64,000 nt of DNA from Batillaria attramentaria. Lineage: Eukaryota; Mollusca; Gastropoda; Batillariidae. Made by a program: the position numbers and the translations under genes. The DNA is taken from contig JACVVK020000198.1 of NCBI GenBank assembly GCA_018292915.2, forward strand, positions 937,001 through 1,001,000, given 5' to 3'. Below the pieces are notes generated by a model, which was not told the origin of the DNA, did not search any database, and worked only from the letters and a program-made list of their open reading frames with translations. Position 1 is the first letter of the stretch. Each line of letters opens with the position of its first letter. This document shows, piece after piece, positions 53,464 through 63,530 of the stretch.

Positions 53464-55163
53464 TTACTCATCCCATCCGAATCGAGCGGGAGGACGTCGG
53501 ATTCTCGATGATCGGCGTGGGAGATCTACGGGGAGTGGTAATGCAGTATCAAGACCGGGAGACGTGGCTTCGTCTTCCGATGTTTCCGTGTCGGTGTCTC
53601 CGTCACCAAAGCATGTCTGATTTGCTTGGTCTCGTGTGTTGTCGGCGATCTTGTCCACTTTGGGTAGCCACGATGCAGGCAGTGATTCCGAGTGGAATCG
53701 TTTCAAGTGGTCAGCGTGCAAAACAAGGGGGTTGGAATGTCGGCTGCGCTGAACTCTGTATGTAACTTCGCTCAGCTTGGCTGTGACAAGATACGGTCCT
53801 ATGTACTTGGGGTTCAACTTGCTCTTGTTCAGGTTGGGTGGGTAGAATCGCAGGACCCAGTCTCCCACGGCAAAGTGTCTTTGAACGGCGCCTTTGTCGT
53901 AGTTTCTCTTTTGTCTCTGCGCACTCCGCTCCAAACAATCTCGCACTCTTTCAAAGTTCTCCTGCGCTGCCTGTCTGATCCATTCAACATACTCCACGGG
54001 ACAGGGAGTGGTTGATGTCGGGTCAGCATCGTACATCAGGTCGATCGGGAGAGTGATTTCTCTTCCAAACATCAGCAAGTTGGGACTGCAGCCTGTACTT
54101 TCATGTGGTGTACACCTGTAAGCGCAGAAGAGGTACGGCAAATGCGTGTCCCAGTCTTCCTGCTGGTGACTGCCGAATTTCGCCAACATGTCAATCAAAA
54201 GAGCGGTTCATGCGCTCTACTTGTCCGTCACTCTGCGGTCGGAAGGGACAGGTTCGGGTCTGTTTTGATCTCCAGGAGTTCAGTCATGTATCGAAACAGA
54301 TTGGACTGGAATTCGGCTCCTTGATCAGAGTGAAGAAACGTTGGTGTACCGAACTGGAGAAATACTTCCGTGACCAGCACGTCGGCAACGGTTGAGGCGC
54401 GATGGTCAGGTAGTGCATAACCGTTGGTCCACTTGGTGTAGTAGTCACAGACGACAAGCACACAGGTGTTTCCGTTGTCGGTAGCCACAGGAAAAGTAAG
54501 GATGTCGATCGCAATGCGTTCGAACGGTGCGCTAGCGATTTCTTGTTGCAAGGGAGATCGTGATGATCCGCTCCTCATCTTGCGAAACTGACAAGTTTCA
54601 CAATACTTGCACCATCGTTCGATGTCTGTTCTCTGGCCAGGCCACCAGAATCGTCGGCGTAGACGGGCCAGCGTCTTCTTGATGCCAAGATGTCCACCCG
54701 TACGATGATGATGAAGAAAGGTGAACAGATCTCGACGCAGCTGGACGGGAGTCACAACCTGATGTGTAGCAACAGGTTTGCAAGAGAGGTCCAACTGACG
54801 ATACAATACTCCTTCGTGTAGTACTATCTCACTGTACAATGCCCAGTATAGTTTCAATGCTGAGCTGTTTCCTTTCACGTGTTCCCAGTCAGGCCGCTCG
54901 CCGGACTCTTTCCATGACAGAAGTTGTTTCAAATCAGGATCTTTCTCTTGTTGTTGGCGCAGATCTTGTGTAGTCCACTTGTCAATCCACTGTGTCAGTT
55001 CTGGATCAGATTCTCGTGCGATTGTTTCTGTTGCACTTGCAGCTACGGCAGCGGTTTCTTGTTTCTCTTTTCTGCTGCAATGCGGACATTCTGATGCGCA
55101 AGGTCGGCGTGACATTCCATCAGCGTTGGAATGTACACGTCCTTCTCCGATGTTCGATCTCAA
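53464..55163 (-). pseudogene. gypsy pol: integrase, in broken frames
   Basis: Integrase would insert the cDNA into the genome. The first block (54228-55163) has the HHCC zinc-binding segment (HRTGGHLGIKK then WCKYCETCQF) and the catalytic core with IAIDILTFPVATDNGN and FLHSDQGAEF, carrying the first two acidic residues of the DDE triad. The frame then changes at an A4 run (about 54263-54266) and again at a T4 run (about 54197-54200). The short piece between them holds the third acidic residue, in VERMN. The last block (53464-54198) has PYLFCAYRCTPHESTG, GDWVLRFYPP and the GPY/F-like KYIGPYLVTAKL, then an acidic and Arg-rich tail. Each break is one base. See the pol entry above it for the join at about 55140. 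Confidence 0.93.
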
Positions 55164-56296
55164 AATTGTAGGCGGAGAGGGTCTGTAGCCATCGGGCTAT
55201 CTGTCCGTCAGGGTTCTTGAAGTTGGTCAGCCAGCGAAGTGCTCCGTGGTCTGTGCGAATCTTGAATGACGAAACACCAAGCAGGTAATGACTGCAGTGG
55301 TTCACAGCTTCCACGACTGCTAGTAACTCTTTACGAGTCGCACAGTATCGTGTCTCACTTTTGCTGAGGGCTCTACTGAAGTATAGGACGACTTTCTCCA
55401 CTCCATCTTGTTCTTGCGACAACACAGCGCCAATCCCGTGAGCACTGGCATCTGTGTCAAGAATGAAGGTTCCTTGCGGACGTGGACAGCTCAGAATGGG
55501 GGCCGTAGTCAGCGCTTCTTTCAGTTGTTTCATGGCCTCCTCGCATTCGTCTGTCCAGGTGAACGTCTTCGATGGCTTGAGAAGCTCGTGCAGCGGGTGT
55601 GCGATGGCAGCGAAGTCCTTGATGTGTTTCCTGTAGTAACTGCACAAACCGAGAAACGCTCTCAGCTGGGTCTGATCTGTCGGAGTTGGCCACTCCTGTA
55701 CAACTTTGATTTTGTCAGGGCAGGTTTGAATTCCAGTGGCAAAAATGACATGACCCAGATAGGTGGTCTCTCTTCTCAGAAGATGACACTTTTGAGGTGC
55801 GAGTTTCAGGCCTGCTCCTTGGAGACGATCAAAGACTTCTTGAAGTCTCTGCATGTGGGTTTCGAAGTCTGGTGCAAAGATGATGATGTCATCCAAGTAC
55901 ACTAAGCATGTTTTCCAGTGCAATCCGGACAAAACCATCTCCATCAGGTGAGAGAAGGTAGATGGAGCATTGCACAACCCGAAAGGCATGACGGTGAACT
56001 GGTAGAGACCTGCTGTAGTGGTAAATGCTGTTTTCCTCTGCATCATCAGGATGTAATGCCACTTGCCAATAGCCTGATGCCAGATCCAATGTGGAAAACC
56101 ATGAGGAGCCACCAAGCGCGTCTAAAGAGTCGTCAATTCGTGGTAAAGGCCACGAATTTTTCCGGGTGACTTGGTTCAGTTTCCGGTAGTCAACGCAGAA
56201 GCGGAGCGATCCATCTTTCTTTGTAATGAGGACAACTGGAGACGACCAGGGGCTAGACGATTCGGTGATCACGCCACTGCTGAGCATTCTTTCCAC
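55120..56296 (-). pseudogene. gypsy pol: reverse transcriptase and RNase H, frame-broken
   Basis: Copies element RNA into DNA. Frame one (55889-56296) encodes VVLITKKDGSLRFCVDYRKL and FSTLDLASGYWQV, which includes the first catalytic Asp. An extra G at about 56035 moves it to the second frame (55120-56115), which has YQFTVMPFGLCNAPSTF and the catalytic YLDD (55899-55888), then the connection FLGLCSYYRKHI. RNase H follows with FILDTDASAHGIGAVLSQ, the RYCATRKELLAVV block and RTDHGALRWL, so its main acidic residues are present. The first 26 or so residues of the 55120-56115 frame are out-of-frame noise. A further one-base change at about 55138-55150 separates this from the integrase block. Confidence 0.95.
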
Positions 56297-56811
56297 CTCT
56301 TTTTCCGCTTCTTCGCGCTTTGCAAGAGGGAAGCGCCGTGGGTTTGCTTGATGGGTGCAGCACTGCCCGTCTCAATCCGGTGTTGTACCAGATTGGTCCG
56401 TCCTAGATCGCTCTTGTCTTTTGCAAACAGTTGTTCGTTGCGCACAAGAAATTCTTTCAAACTTGCTTGTTGTTTCTCGCTCAGTGCGGGATCCGCTGTT
56501 TTATACACCACTTCCAGGTGTGCAGGCAACGGTGTATCACTGTGCTCTGATTCGGGTTCTGTTGTCTCTTGTATCGGTGTCTCGGGCATGATTGCGGCGA
56601 TGTTTTGCACTGGTTCACCTCGTCCAATGACGGTATGTTGAAACAAAATCACGGCCACCCCAGAAAAGTTGGCTATTCTCACAGGTATCTTTTCTGCTGG
56701 CTCCACTACAGCTCTCGCCACAAGCAGATTGTACCGCTCAGCCAGTTTGCTGTCAGCTTCTATCAACAATGGTTGTCCGCGCCCGTCACAAGGGGGGGGC
56801 ACTGAGGTCAC
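56269..56811 (-). pseudogene. gypsy pol: protease-RT linker and RT start, frame-broken
   Basis: Encodes the stretch between protease and the first reverse transcriptase motifs, including LLIEADSKLAERYNLLVARA and the segment LGRTNLVQHRIETGSA that typically precedes gypsy RT. It is entered from the protease frame by a change in a C8 run (plus-strand G8, 56792-56799) and left at a short C run near 56340 where one base appears to be missing. Beyond that point its last 18 codons are out of frame. Confidence 0.9.
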
Positions 56812-57345
56812 CTGTGATGATCACCTCGTGACCTGCTGGGATGGTAACTGTTTCGGCAGCTGTGATGCGACATGACAACAGTCGTTTGATGGCTGGCTCT
56901 TGATCTTTTCCTTGTTGACAGATGGTCAACGTCCGGTTCCCTGTGTCGATCTTGCAGCTGTGTTTACTCAGGAAATCAAAACCCAGTATCAGCTGGTATT
57001 CCATTTCTGCTAGGAGAAAGGGATGAAATTTTGTAGTTGTAGCGTTGATCTCTACTTCAATCTCTGCCTGTCCTTTAGCTGAAATTTGTTCGCCGTTTGG
57101 AAGCTTGAGCATGATACTTGTGTCTTGCAATGGCGGCCGAATATCTTCAGGAATACTGAAGTACAGCTCCGGATGAATATTGACGTAGCTGATCCAGTAT
57201 CAACCAAACCTTGTACAGTCTTGCCGCCAACTTTCAATGACATGAAAGGTCCAAATTCTTGGGTAATGTCTTGAGAGTGAGTGGGTCTCTGTTGTGAATT
57301 TCCAGTCGAAACTTGACCCGCAGTGTCGACTACTGTCCGTTTCCC
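56786..57345 (-). pseudogene. gypsy pol: aspartic protease, reached by -1 frameshift, frame-broken
   Basis: The frame is open from the GGGAAAC slip site (57345) onward without needing an ATG. The retropepsin motif LVDTGSATS is at about 57207-57181 (active-site DTG at 57201-57193). One base appears to be missing near 57180, after which the second frame continues (57130-56786) with ILGFDFLSKHSC and ends in the C8 run at 56792-56799. The protease would cut Gag-Pol into its mature parts. The ATG at 57243 is internal and not a likely start. Confidence 0.9.
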
Positions 57346-58970
57346 GACTTGTTGTCTCCACTGGGCTTATCTTGGTTGGGACTCGCTTTCTGCAGCCCGC
57401 GTTTCATGTCAGTGCTTTTCTGACGACAGTTCTTGGCCCAGTGTCCAAAATTCAAGCAGTATCGGCACTGATTGATTCTTAGCGCTGTCTTGTTCTGTGA
57501 CGTCGCACCGGCGTTTTGTTTCTTTGCCTTGTCATCGTTCGCTTCCACAGCTCTCAAGTTGTGGGTTTGATACGCTTTCCGAGTCTTTCTTGCTGAGACG
57601 AACGACTCGTACTCCATGGCCAGTGTGACAGCTTGTTCTATCGTCTCCGGTTTTCCTTGGTATACGTTCCATTCCATTTCTGCGTCGTTAAGTGAGTCGA
57701 TGAAGGCGTTCAGGGTGAGCTGCTCGCAAACTTCTTGTTTCGCGGCAGGGAAAGCTTTCCGTGTCATTTTCTTGATATCATGAGCGAGATCCGTGAGAGA
57801 CTCTCCTCGTTTCCTTGTCCTCACTCGAAGGCCGGCTCGATGCATTTCCGTTTGATGTCGTGGTTCGAAGCGAGCCTCGAGAGCAGCGACAAGAGCATCA
57901 TAGTTGTATCGGTGGCAGGGTTCGAGTGTGGCCAGCACTCCCACTGCCTGATTCTTGAGACTGGTAGCGAGTTCAATCGCTTTCTGTCGATCACTCCAGC
58001 CGTGTGCGTCAGCAAACATCTCGAACTGGACGTGATATTCTTTCCAACTGGTTTTTCCATCGTATGAGTCTAATTTCCTCTTGGGTCGGACGTCCGAAGA
58101 TGTAGAGTCGCCGTAATGTCCGTACGATGTGAAACCCTCTGTTTCACGTATCTTCGCTCCCGACGTTGACGACGGGTCGGTAGGGCCTGGTTCAGCCCCA
58201 AACGTGACGCTAGGACTCTGATCATCTTGTGACCAGTGCGTGCGGCCTCTCCCTGGCCACAATTCCTCCGCCGGCCGGCAATAACTTGTGGTGTACTCAC
58301 CTTCTCCTGGCGTCAACCGGACATCATTCTTCCCTCCTGGGGCGTAGGCGTCTCTTCCTTTCACTGCTGACTGTGTAGTTCTACGGATGGGAGTTTCCGT
58401 CTTTCCGGCACGCCACTTACTCTCCTTACTCTCTGTCGTTGTAATCGGATCAGCTTGTTTCACTGCAGTTGAGTGCAGATCTTCGCCAAGATGATGTGGC
58501 TGAAAAACTGGACTTGCGCCCAACCAACTCGTAGTCTCACCGTGTGACGGTTGGCTCCGTATGGCGTGAAGAGCGTCTTGGGTCAGCTCCTGTTGTATCG
58601 ACATCTTCTCCATCAGTTGTTCCTGTTGACTTGTCATTCTCTCTCTTTCTGCCATGCAGTCTTTCACAAATTGGTGCTGTGAGCTGATCAATTCTGCCAT
58701 CATCGTCTGCAGCGTCTCGACGACAACTCCACTGTCTGCTGTTTCTTGTCTTTGAGGGTGCTGCTCTTCCCTCAGTTGATGTGGGTTAACGTCTCTGCCA
58801 CGGGGGAGAGACTGCGAAGGATGATTCTCCGTACTGGACTCTGCTGCTATTGTTGTCAAATCCGCAAAAGGGTCGGGAGGTTCGGCTCGAGTCGCATCCA
58901 GGACTCTGAAGCGAACTTCTTGGTCGGAGAATGACAGCAAATCTTCGTCTTCCATGATGACTCTCAGCAA
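57330..58970 (-). CDS. gag: gypsy gag polyprotein
   Basis: An intact 546-codon frame forming the particle protein that packages element RNA. The N-terminal third is acidic and Gln/Glu-rich, with a coiled-coil-like stretch (ETLQTMMAELISSQHQFVKD through SIQQELTQDALH, residues about 84-135). Residues about 300-460 form the capsid-type region (KLDSYDGKTSWKEYHVQFEM, ALEARFEPRHQ, LTLNAFIDSL). One CCHC zinc knuckle, CRYCLNFGHWAKNC (CX2CX4HX4C), lies at residues 502-515 (57467-57426) and would bind RNA. The start is the first ATG (58970); a second ATG at codon 6 is equally possible. The leader from the 5' LTR is 331 nt. The stop follows the frameshift heptamer by six nucleotides. Confidence 0.95.
   Translation of the reverse strand: MLRVIMEDEDLLSFSDQEVRFRVLDATRAEPPDPFADLTTIAAESSTENHPSQSLPRGRDVNPHQLREEQHPQRQETADSGVVVETLQTMMAELISSQHQFVKDCMAERERMTSQQEQLMEKMSIQQELTQDALHAIRSQPSHGETTSWLGASPVFQPHHLGEDLHSTAVKQADPITTTESKESKWRAGKTETPIRRTTQSAVKGRDAYAPGGKNDVRLTPGEGEYTTSYCRPAEELWPGRGRTHWSQDDQSPSVTFGAEPGPTDPSSTSGAKIRETEGFTSYGHYGDSTSSDVRPKRKLDSYDGKTSWKEYHVQFEMFADAHGWSDRQKAIELATSLKNQAVGVLATLEPCHRYNYDALVAALEARFEPRHQTEMHRAGLRVRTRKRGESLTDLAHDIKKMTRKAFPAAKQEVCEQLTLNAFIDSLNDAEMEWNVYQGKPETIEQAVTLAMEYESFVSARKTRKAYQTHNLRAVEANDDKAKKQNAGATSQNKTALRINQCRYCLNFGHWAKNCRQKSTDMKRGLQKASPNQDKPSGDNKSGNGQ
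57339..57345 (-). promoter_or_regulatory. -1 ribosomal frameshift heptamer GGGAAAC
   Basis: The minus strand reads G GGA AAC in the gag zero frame (codons GGA, AAC), six nucleotides before the gag TAG. Slipping back one base gives GGG AAA CGG, exactly the open frame that leads to the protease. GGGAAAC is a known retroviral slip sequence. I did not fold the downstream sequence for a pseudoknot. Confidence 0.8.
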
Positions 58971-59281
58971 GCAACGGTCGTGTTGCTTGTTCGTGCAGCG
59001 GTGAGGACGCGCTGACTTCTCTTCTCAGCCAGCTCTTCAGTGAGACAGCCGTTTTTGAAGCTGATTAAAACAATCGGCACCAAACGTGCCCCGCCAGCCA
59101 AGTGTTGACCTCCCCGGGCCACCAGTGTAACAAAACACTCAGTGACAAACAACACAATACAAACTCAACACATACACCAACAAACTCACTCTACTACTAA
59201 CTACCTCTATACAAAAACTAAACTGACAAACAAATATGCCATCACCACCACGAAAAACGCGAAAAATGCGCTTTTCCTATA

Positions 59282-59296
59282 CTGTCGGCGACGCCA
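59282..59296 (-). other. primer binding site
   Basis: The minus strand reads TGGCGTCGCCGACAG starting five nucleotides inside the 5' LTR end. TGG is the complement of a tRNA CCA 3' end. I could not assign the tRNA. Confidence 0.7.
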
Positions 59297-59301
59297 ATAA
59301 A

Positions 59302-60387
59302 TGTAGCGCCGGAGGCGCGGCCGAAGTGGTTATTCCATCCTCTGACACTACATTTAAGTTTAGAGAATGTCTGAGTAAAGAGTGCGTGTGGAATTAATGT
59401 TAGCGCACTGTACAGGCCGCTGAGCGACGCCTGAACACAAACACACACACATCCACACACTCAGACTCGCTCCCGTGCACACGCAACAAAGAAAGAAAAC
59501 ATGCAGCACTCCCTTTCATACGCACTGCAGGCTGACATGCAAGTCATAACAAAGAGGAGTCTGAAGTTTCTGTTCTTATTATTAAACAAAATATTAAAAA
59601 AATAAACAAAGAGAGGTAGACTCTATTTCCGAACCTCAGTACTAGAATTTGGAAACACGGGGCCTAAAACGAACAATCAGGTTCGTGTGGTGATGGCTTA
59701 ATTAAACAAAGAGGAAAAAAAAATATATAGTCACACAGAATACAACACGAGTACGAACGGACAGACAAACAGACAGACTGACAAACCAACAAACTATACA
59801 CAACTACAAATCTGACTAAATAAAAATAACTCCTACAAACACTACACCTTCTCACTTACTCTGAAACACATAAAATTACCAACAAAACCTTTATCAAGCC
59901 GTTCTTTCCAAAATACAATACTAACCCAAATTTTCGTAATCCAATCAAGAATCCACACTGGTAATCCACACTAATAACACTGGTTAATAATCCACTGGTA
60001 CTCCCACTGATGGAACTGAAGCGACTAATAATCAAACTAATGGGGCTGGTGGAGACACCGGTGGAGACACCGGTGGGGACACCGGTGGCCCGAAGAGGCG
60101 AGCACTGGCGGCACAGAGGTATCCAAACAAAAACGGTCGGCTGTCTGCTAATACTTATTTTAGTGGAGCTTTTATACATTTTGCCCTCCTCTGCCTGTGC
60201 ACGTGTGGGGTTACTTGGGGTCAGCCCGCTGTCAATCAAAGAAGCGACCGAAAACAATGCTGACTAAATCATCCAAAATGTGCACGTAGGCAATTTTTCC
60301 CTCTTTCTCTCTATTATTACAGACACATAAATTTACAAATAAAATCATACACAAAAACATTCAAAAAAAAAATACAACTTCTTTACA
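59302..60387 (-). repeat. 5' LTR (1086 bp)
   Basis: Starts TGTAAAGAAG on the minus strand and ends GCGCTACA. It supplies the promoter. It contains a 12-15 bp triplication around GGTGTCTCCACC (inverse of GGTGGAGACACC, 60050-60092). Confidence 0.97.
60169..60176 (-). promoter_or_regulatory. TATA box of the 5' LTR
   Basis: TATAAAAG on the minus strand about 211 bp from the LTR start, the likely core promoter for element transcription. A short U3 and long R/U5 would follow. Confidence 0.6.
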
Positions 60388-60391
60388 CTAG
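60388..60391. other. target-site duplication CTAG (5' LTR side)
   Basis: Pairs with 51552-51555. Confidence 0.85.
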
Positions 60392-61397
60392 CATGGCAAG
60401 CATCGTCTGTTTGCAGAATTTTCCAGCTCAAATTTGCCCGTATCATGGCCATGCAAAGCCCGTTGTCTCTTTTCTGTTTGAACTGTTTTGTCCCACGATC
60501 AGTCAACTCAGCCTTATTGATACCTAGAGGGTTGCTTACACAAATAATTTTCTTTCAATATTGGTGATGACTTCTCTGGATACTCATTCTATCGAAAACG
60601 TTACACAGTGTTTCATCCGGCGAAGCAAAGATTGACCTAATACAGGTTTGTGCAGCTCCTCTTCCTCATTTTGTCTGCTTACTGCTGGGGCTACAACCGA
60701 GCCTTTATCGAATCTCCCATCGGATCCCCAGCCATATTAACTGGTTGACATGTCACAACACAATGTAGTATTCAGCAGTATTCTTCGAGATTCAGCAGTG
60801 GGACGTGATCCATCGTACCAAGAGACAAATCATCTGATATCTATTATTCATGCGAATTTGCACTTTGAGCGATTTGTCAGCGAAAATACAGCTTCCCGCA
60901 CGGTCATAACGACTGCGAGATGCAAATGTTTGGCCATTCAAACTCGGTCGACATCTAGCCTGTACATGCTGATAATAGCAAGCCCATAGCCTGACCCTAA
61001 AATGCGTTCTTTTCTGTTGTATTTCCTAGACAACAAAATCATTACTCAAAGGGAACGAATGGGGAAAGAGACGCTGCAAGGGAGAGAACTGTGCCGGTAT
61101 GGTAAGAGTGATCTCAAGGTCTAGCAAATCCCAACACAGGTTTAAAAAAAAAAAGTTGGAAAGATAACAAAATCATTGTTTTTTGTTTTTTTTCACCTTT
61201 CCCTTCACTCGGTAAAGCCCCCTCCCCCCACCCCACCCCTCCAAAGACAAGACACAGACACCATATTTTTCCGATGCGCAGTATGAATTACTTTTTTTTA
61301 TAGTTATAGTCGTGTCAGTTACCAAAAAAAAATAAAAATCACTTCAGCACAAAAATAGTGATGTTAGAGTCAGTCCCAAATTCCACTGGCTCCGCAG
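60392..61397. other. anonymous DNA
   Basis: No exon or repeat recognised apart from short A and T runs. Confidence 0.45.
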
Positions 61398-61735
61398 ACC
61401 CGGAAAGGGGGAACCGGGATAGCCGACGCGTAGAGCGTCGGTCCTCTGAACGCTCGGGTCGTGAGTTCGAATCCCGGCAGGGAGCCAAATATCTGTGCTG
61501 GCATGTTCCTTGTTGCCTCGTCTTTGACATCACCCGTATGCGGTAGAATTATTTTTCTCTCCATGTGTTCATTTTGCTTTTGATCTGTATTTTGTTCTCG
61601 TATGTTCTTCCTGTTGTGTGTGGCTGTGTGTTTATTACTTATTCCCCAACATTCCCTCAAGGGGTCCTGAATAAACTAACTTGAACTTGAACGTATGCGG
61701 TAGAAAAGGGGCGTTAAACCCCCAAGCCCCCCCCC
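61398..61735 (+). repeat. SINE-A split by a LINE-like insertion
   Basis: The head (CCGACGCGTAGAGCGTCGG), B box GAGTTCGAATCCCGGC and body up to CGTATGCGGTAGAA (61535-61548) are followed by a foreign 143 bp, after which the SINE repeats CGTATGCGGTAGAA (61692-61705) and completes its tail. Confidence 0.88.
61549..61691 (+). mobile_element. 143-bp retroposed LINE 3' end nested in SINE-A
   Basis: Bounded by the 14-bp target duplication CGTATGCGGTAGAA. It ends CTGAATAAACTAACTTGAACTTGAA, that is, AATAAA (61669-61674) followed by an (ACTTGA)n tail. No coding part. The tail resembles that at 37692-37750. Confidence 0.85.
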
Positions 61736-61740
61736 CCCCC

Positions 61741-63109
61741 AACACACACACTCCACTAGCAATCCACTCACCCATCTCGCAGCCCCCAAATAATCACAAA
61801 CACAACACCGAAACGTAGACGTGTTGACAGTGAAATGTGTATTGTTAGATAAGTGGTTTATATTGTTTCTTTTTTTGTTGCTTCTAGTCGTTTATACTTA
61901 ATAATAATAATAATAATAATACTGAGGATTTGTCTGGCGCCGAACCTCCTGCTAGACCTCTGGGCGCCTCACAATAGTAGAGTGGCAATACGTACACATG
62001 AGATACACATGAAATACATGTCACATTACATACACATGAAATACTTCCACTTGCAGCCACTTTCGTGACCAACCAACGCTTTATTCCCTTCCTGATGTAT
62101 AGTTGTCCCATTTAACAATCTTTCAGAACAATGAATGTTAGAGAGGGAGAGAGAGACCTTTGCCATTTCCATGTCATCCTCAAAAGACCACAAACCCCTT
62201 TTCATCATTCGCCAAATGTCTAAAATGTTGTAGGAAAATCAATATTAAGGCTATTTTTTTTTTTTTTTTTTTTTTTTTTTGGTAACTGATCACATGCGCG
62301 TGTGTTGCAAAATCTTCAAAGAGATAAATTCGTCAGTGATTGATTACCTGAAGTGTATTCCCTGTAATCCGAAAAAGAGGCACAGATAAATCCTGTTCTT
62401 ACTTTTCAATCCAACATCCAAGAACAAAAATTAGAAAATTTAAATCCGACGCTTAACAAAACAAATCAGCAATTGTCTTGTCGGCGGTGAGATGGAAGGG
62501 GCACAACCACAGTGTCAAAGAAGGCACCAGTTATCCTTCCTATCACCAGATAGGTTTCGAAAACCGGCTGTTTTTTGACAGCAGGATTCCGCTAGGAAAG
62601 TCGGCGCAAGACGGAAGGGGCACAACCCCGGCGCCAAAGAAGGCACTAGTTATCGTTCCATACTCTCGGCAAGGAATCGAAAACCGACCTCTTTTTTTTC
62701 TTTTATTTTTGCGGGATGATTCCGCAGTGAAACTGAGCGAGCGCGGCCCAGCATTACCGCAAAACATTACTCATGTGTCAGCGGATGGCAAAGGGAAAGA
62801 AGCAAGATGGAGTAGGTTCTGTCCCCTGATTCATTGCCCAACACGCAAATCTTTCAAAAAACCGACCGATATTACGGAGACAAATCATATCAAAGGAACA
62901 GTGGTTGTAAGCAGGCAATTTCGCACGTTCAACAAGCCTATCACAAGTTTTGGTGTTTTTTTGTTTGTGTGTTTGTTTGCTTTTCTTTAAAATCTCTATG
63001 TTCGTAATAAATATAAATAAGTTCTGGGGGCAAAAACTGCCGCTCGTAAAGCTGTAAGGCTGGTTGCCAAATGAAGAGATGTTCGTTTTGGCCATTGCGA
63101 CCGTTTTCG
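61741..63109. other. anonymous DNA with one tandem duplication
   Basis: (AAT)n at 61903-61921 and T31 at 62250-62280. Two copies of about 118 bp (62481 and 62599) share GGAAGGGGCACAACC, CAAAGAAGGCACYAGTTATC and TCGAAAACCG. The 170-codon plus frame over 62478-62990 simply spans this duplication. Confidence 0.5.
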
Positions 63110-63530
63110 TTACTTTTCAGCTTATAATAGTAGAGAAATGTGACTTTCTTTGGCGTAAAGCCGGCTCTTCACTGGGCACTGCGGAGCGCCACAGTGCTGT
63201 CCACAGTTGTGATTTTGGGGGTTTCCGCCGCTGTGGCGTCATCACAGCAACCTGGATTTCAAAATAGTCACAACTGTGACTGTGGTTTCTACGTCACTCG
63301 GCGCGCAAACATGGCGGACAGTGCATCTTCAATCGGTTTGTCACCGAGCACAGCGGTGTTCAGTTTTGCAGTTAGCAGACACACCGAGCGCAGCGACTGT
63401 GATGTGCACATGTGTGTTTCGCGCGCTGTGCCTAGTTAAGGGCAAGCTTAACACTTTCATGCCTGTCGACATGACCAAGTAGCCAAAAAAAAAAAAAAAA
63501 GAGGCCACCAATCAGCGCTGTCAGTCTAGT
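63110..63530 (+). repeat. dispersed repeat R5, copy 2, split by a MITE
   Basis: Left part has AGTAGAGAAATGTGACTTTC. The right part resumes at 63449 with CACTTTCATGCCTGTCGACA, TGACCAAGTAGCC and GCCACCAATCAGCGCTGTC. Matches 4815-4941, which has no insertion. Confidence 0.78.
63159..63448. mobile_element. 290-bp MITE with TAA duplication (PIF/Harbinger-like)
   Basis: Ends AGCCGGCTCTTCACTGGGCAC and, inverted, AGCTTGCCCTTAACTAGGCAC match at 16 of 21 positions. Flanking TAA (63156-63158 and 63449-63451) is a 3-bp duplication of the TWA type used by PIF/Harbinger elements. The empty site is inferred from the R5 copy at 4815-4941. A 42-codon reading frame with ATGGCGGACAG at 63311 inside is probably fortuitous. 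Confidence 0.72.

Larger units (their letters stand above)
51556..60387 (-). mobile_element. full-length Ty3/gypsy LTR retrotransposon (8832 bp)
   Basis: On the minus strand the order is 5' LTR (59302-60387), primer binding site, gag, protease, reverse transcriptase, RNase H, integrase, a small extra ORF, purine tract and 3' LTR (51556-52641). This gene order with integrase last is diagnostic of Ty3/gypsy rather than Ty1/copia. Insertion is marked by CTAG on both outer sides (51552-51555 and 60388-60391). The LTRs are 1086 bp each and nearly identical, so insertion was recent on an evolutionary scale. gag is open, while pol contains seven one-base frame changes. No envelope-type protein with signal peptide or membrane span is visible. 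The subclade is not assigned. The integrase carries a GPY/F-type module and no chromodomain that I can see. Confidence 0.97.

Noticed and set aside
52641..53464. Envelope gene downstream of integrase
   Set aside because: The small ORF there has no signal peptide, membrane span or furin-like site, so I call it an unknown ORF and not env.
59856..60257. 133-codon ORF in both LTRs (also 52110-52511)
   Set aside because: It starts upstream of the LTR TATA box, so most of its N-terminal part would not be in the element transcript, and it is identical in both copies only because the LTRs are. It resembles no known protein.
62478..62990. 170-codon plus-strand ORF
   Set aside because: It spans an imperfect 118-bp tandem duplication and a T-rich run; no conserved motif.
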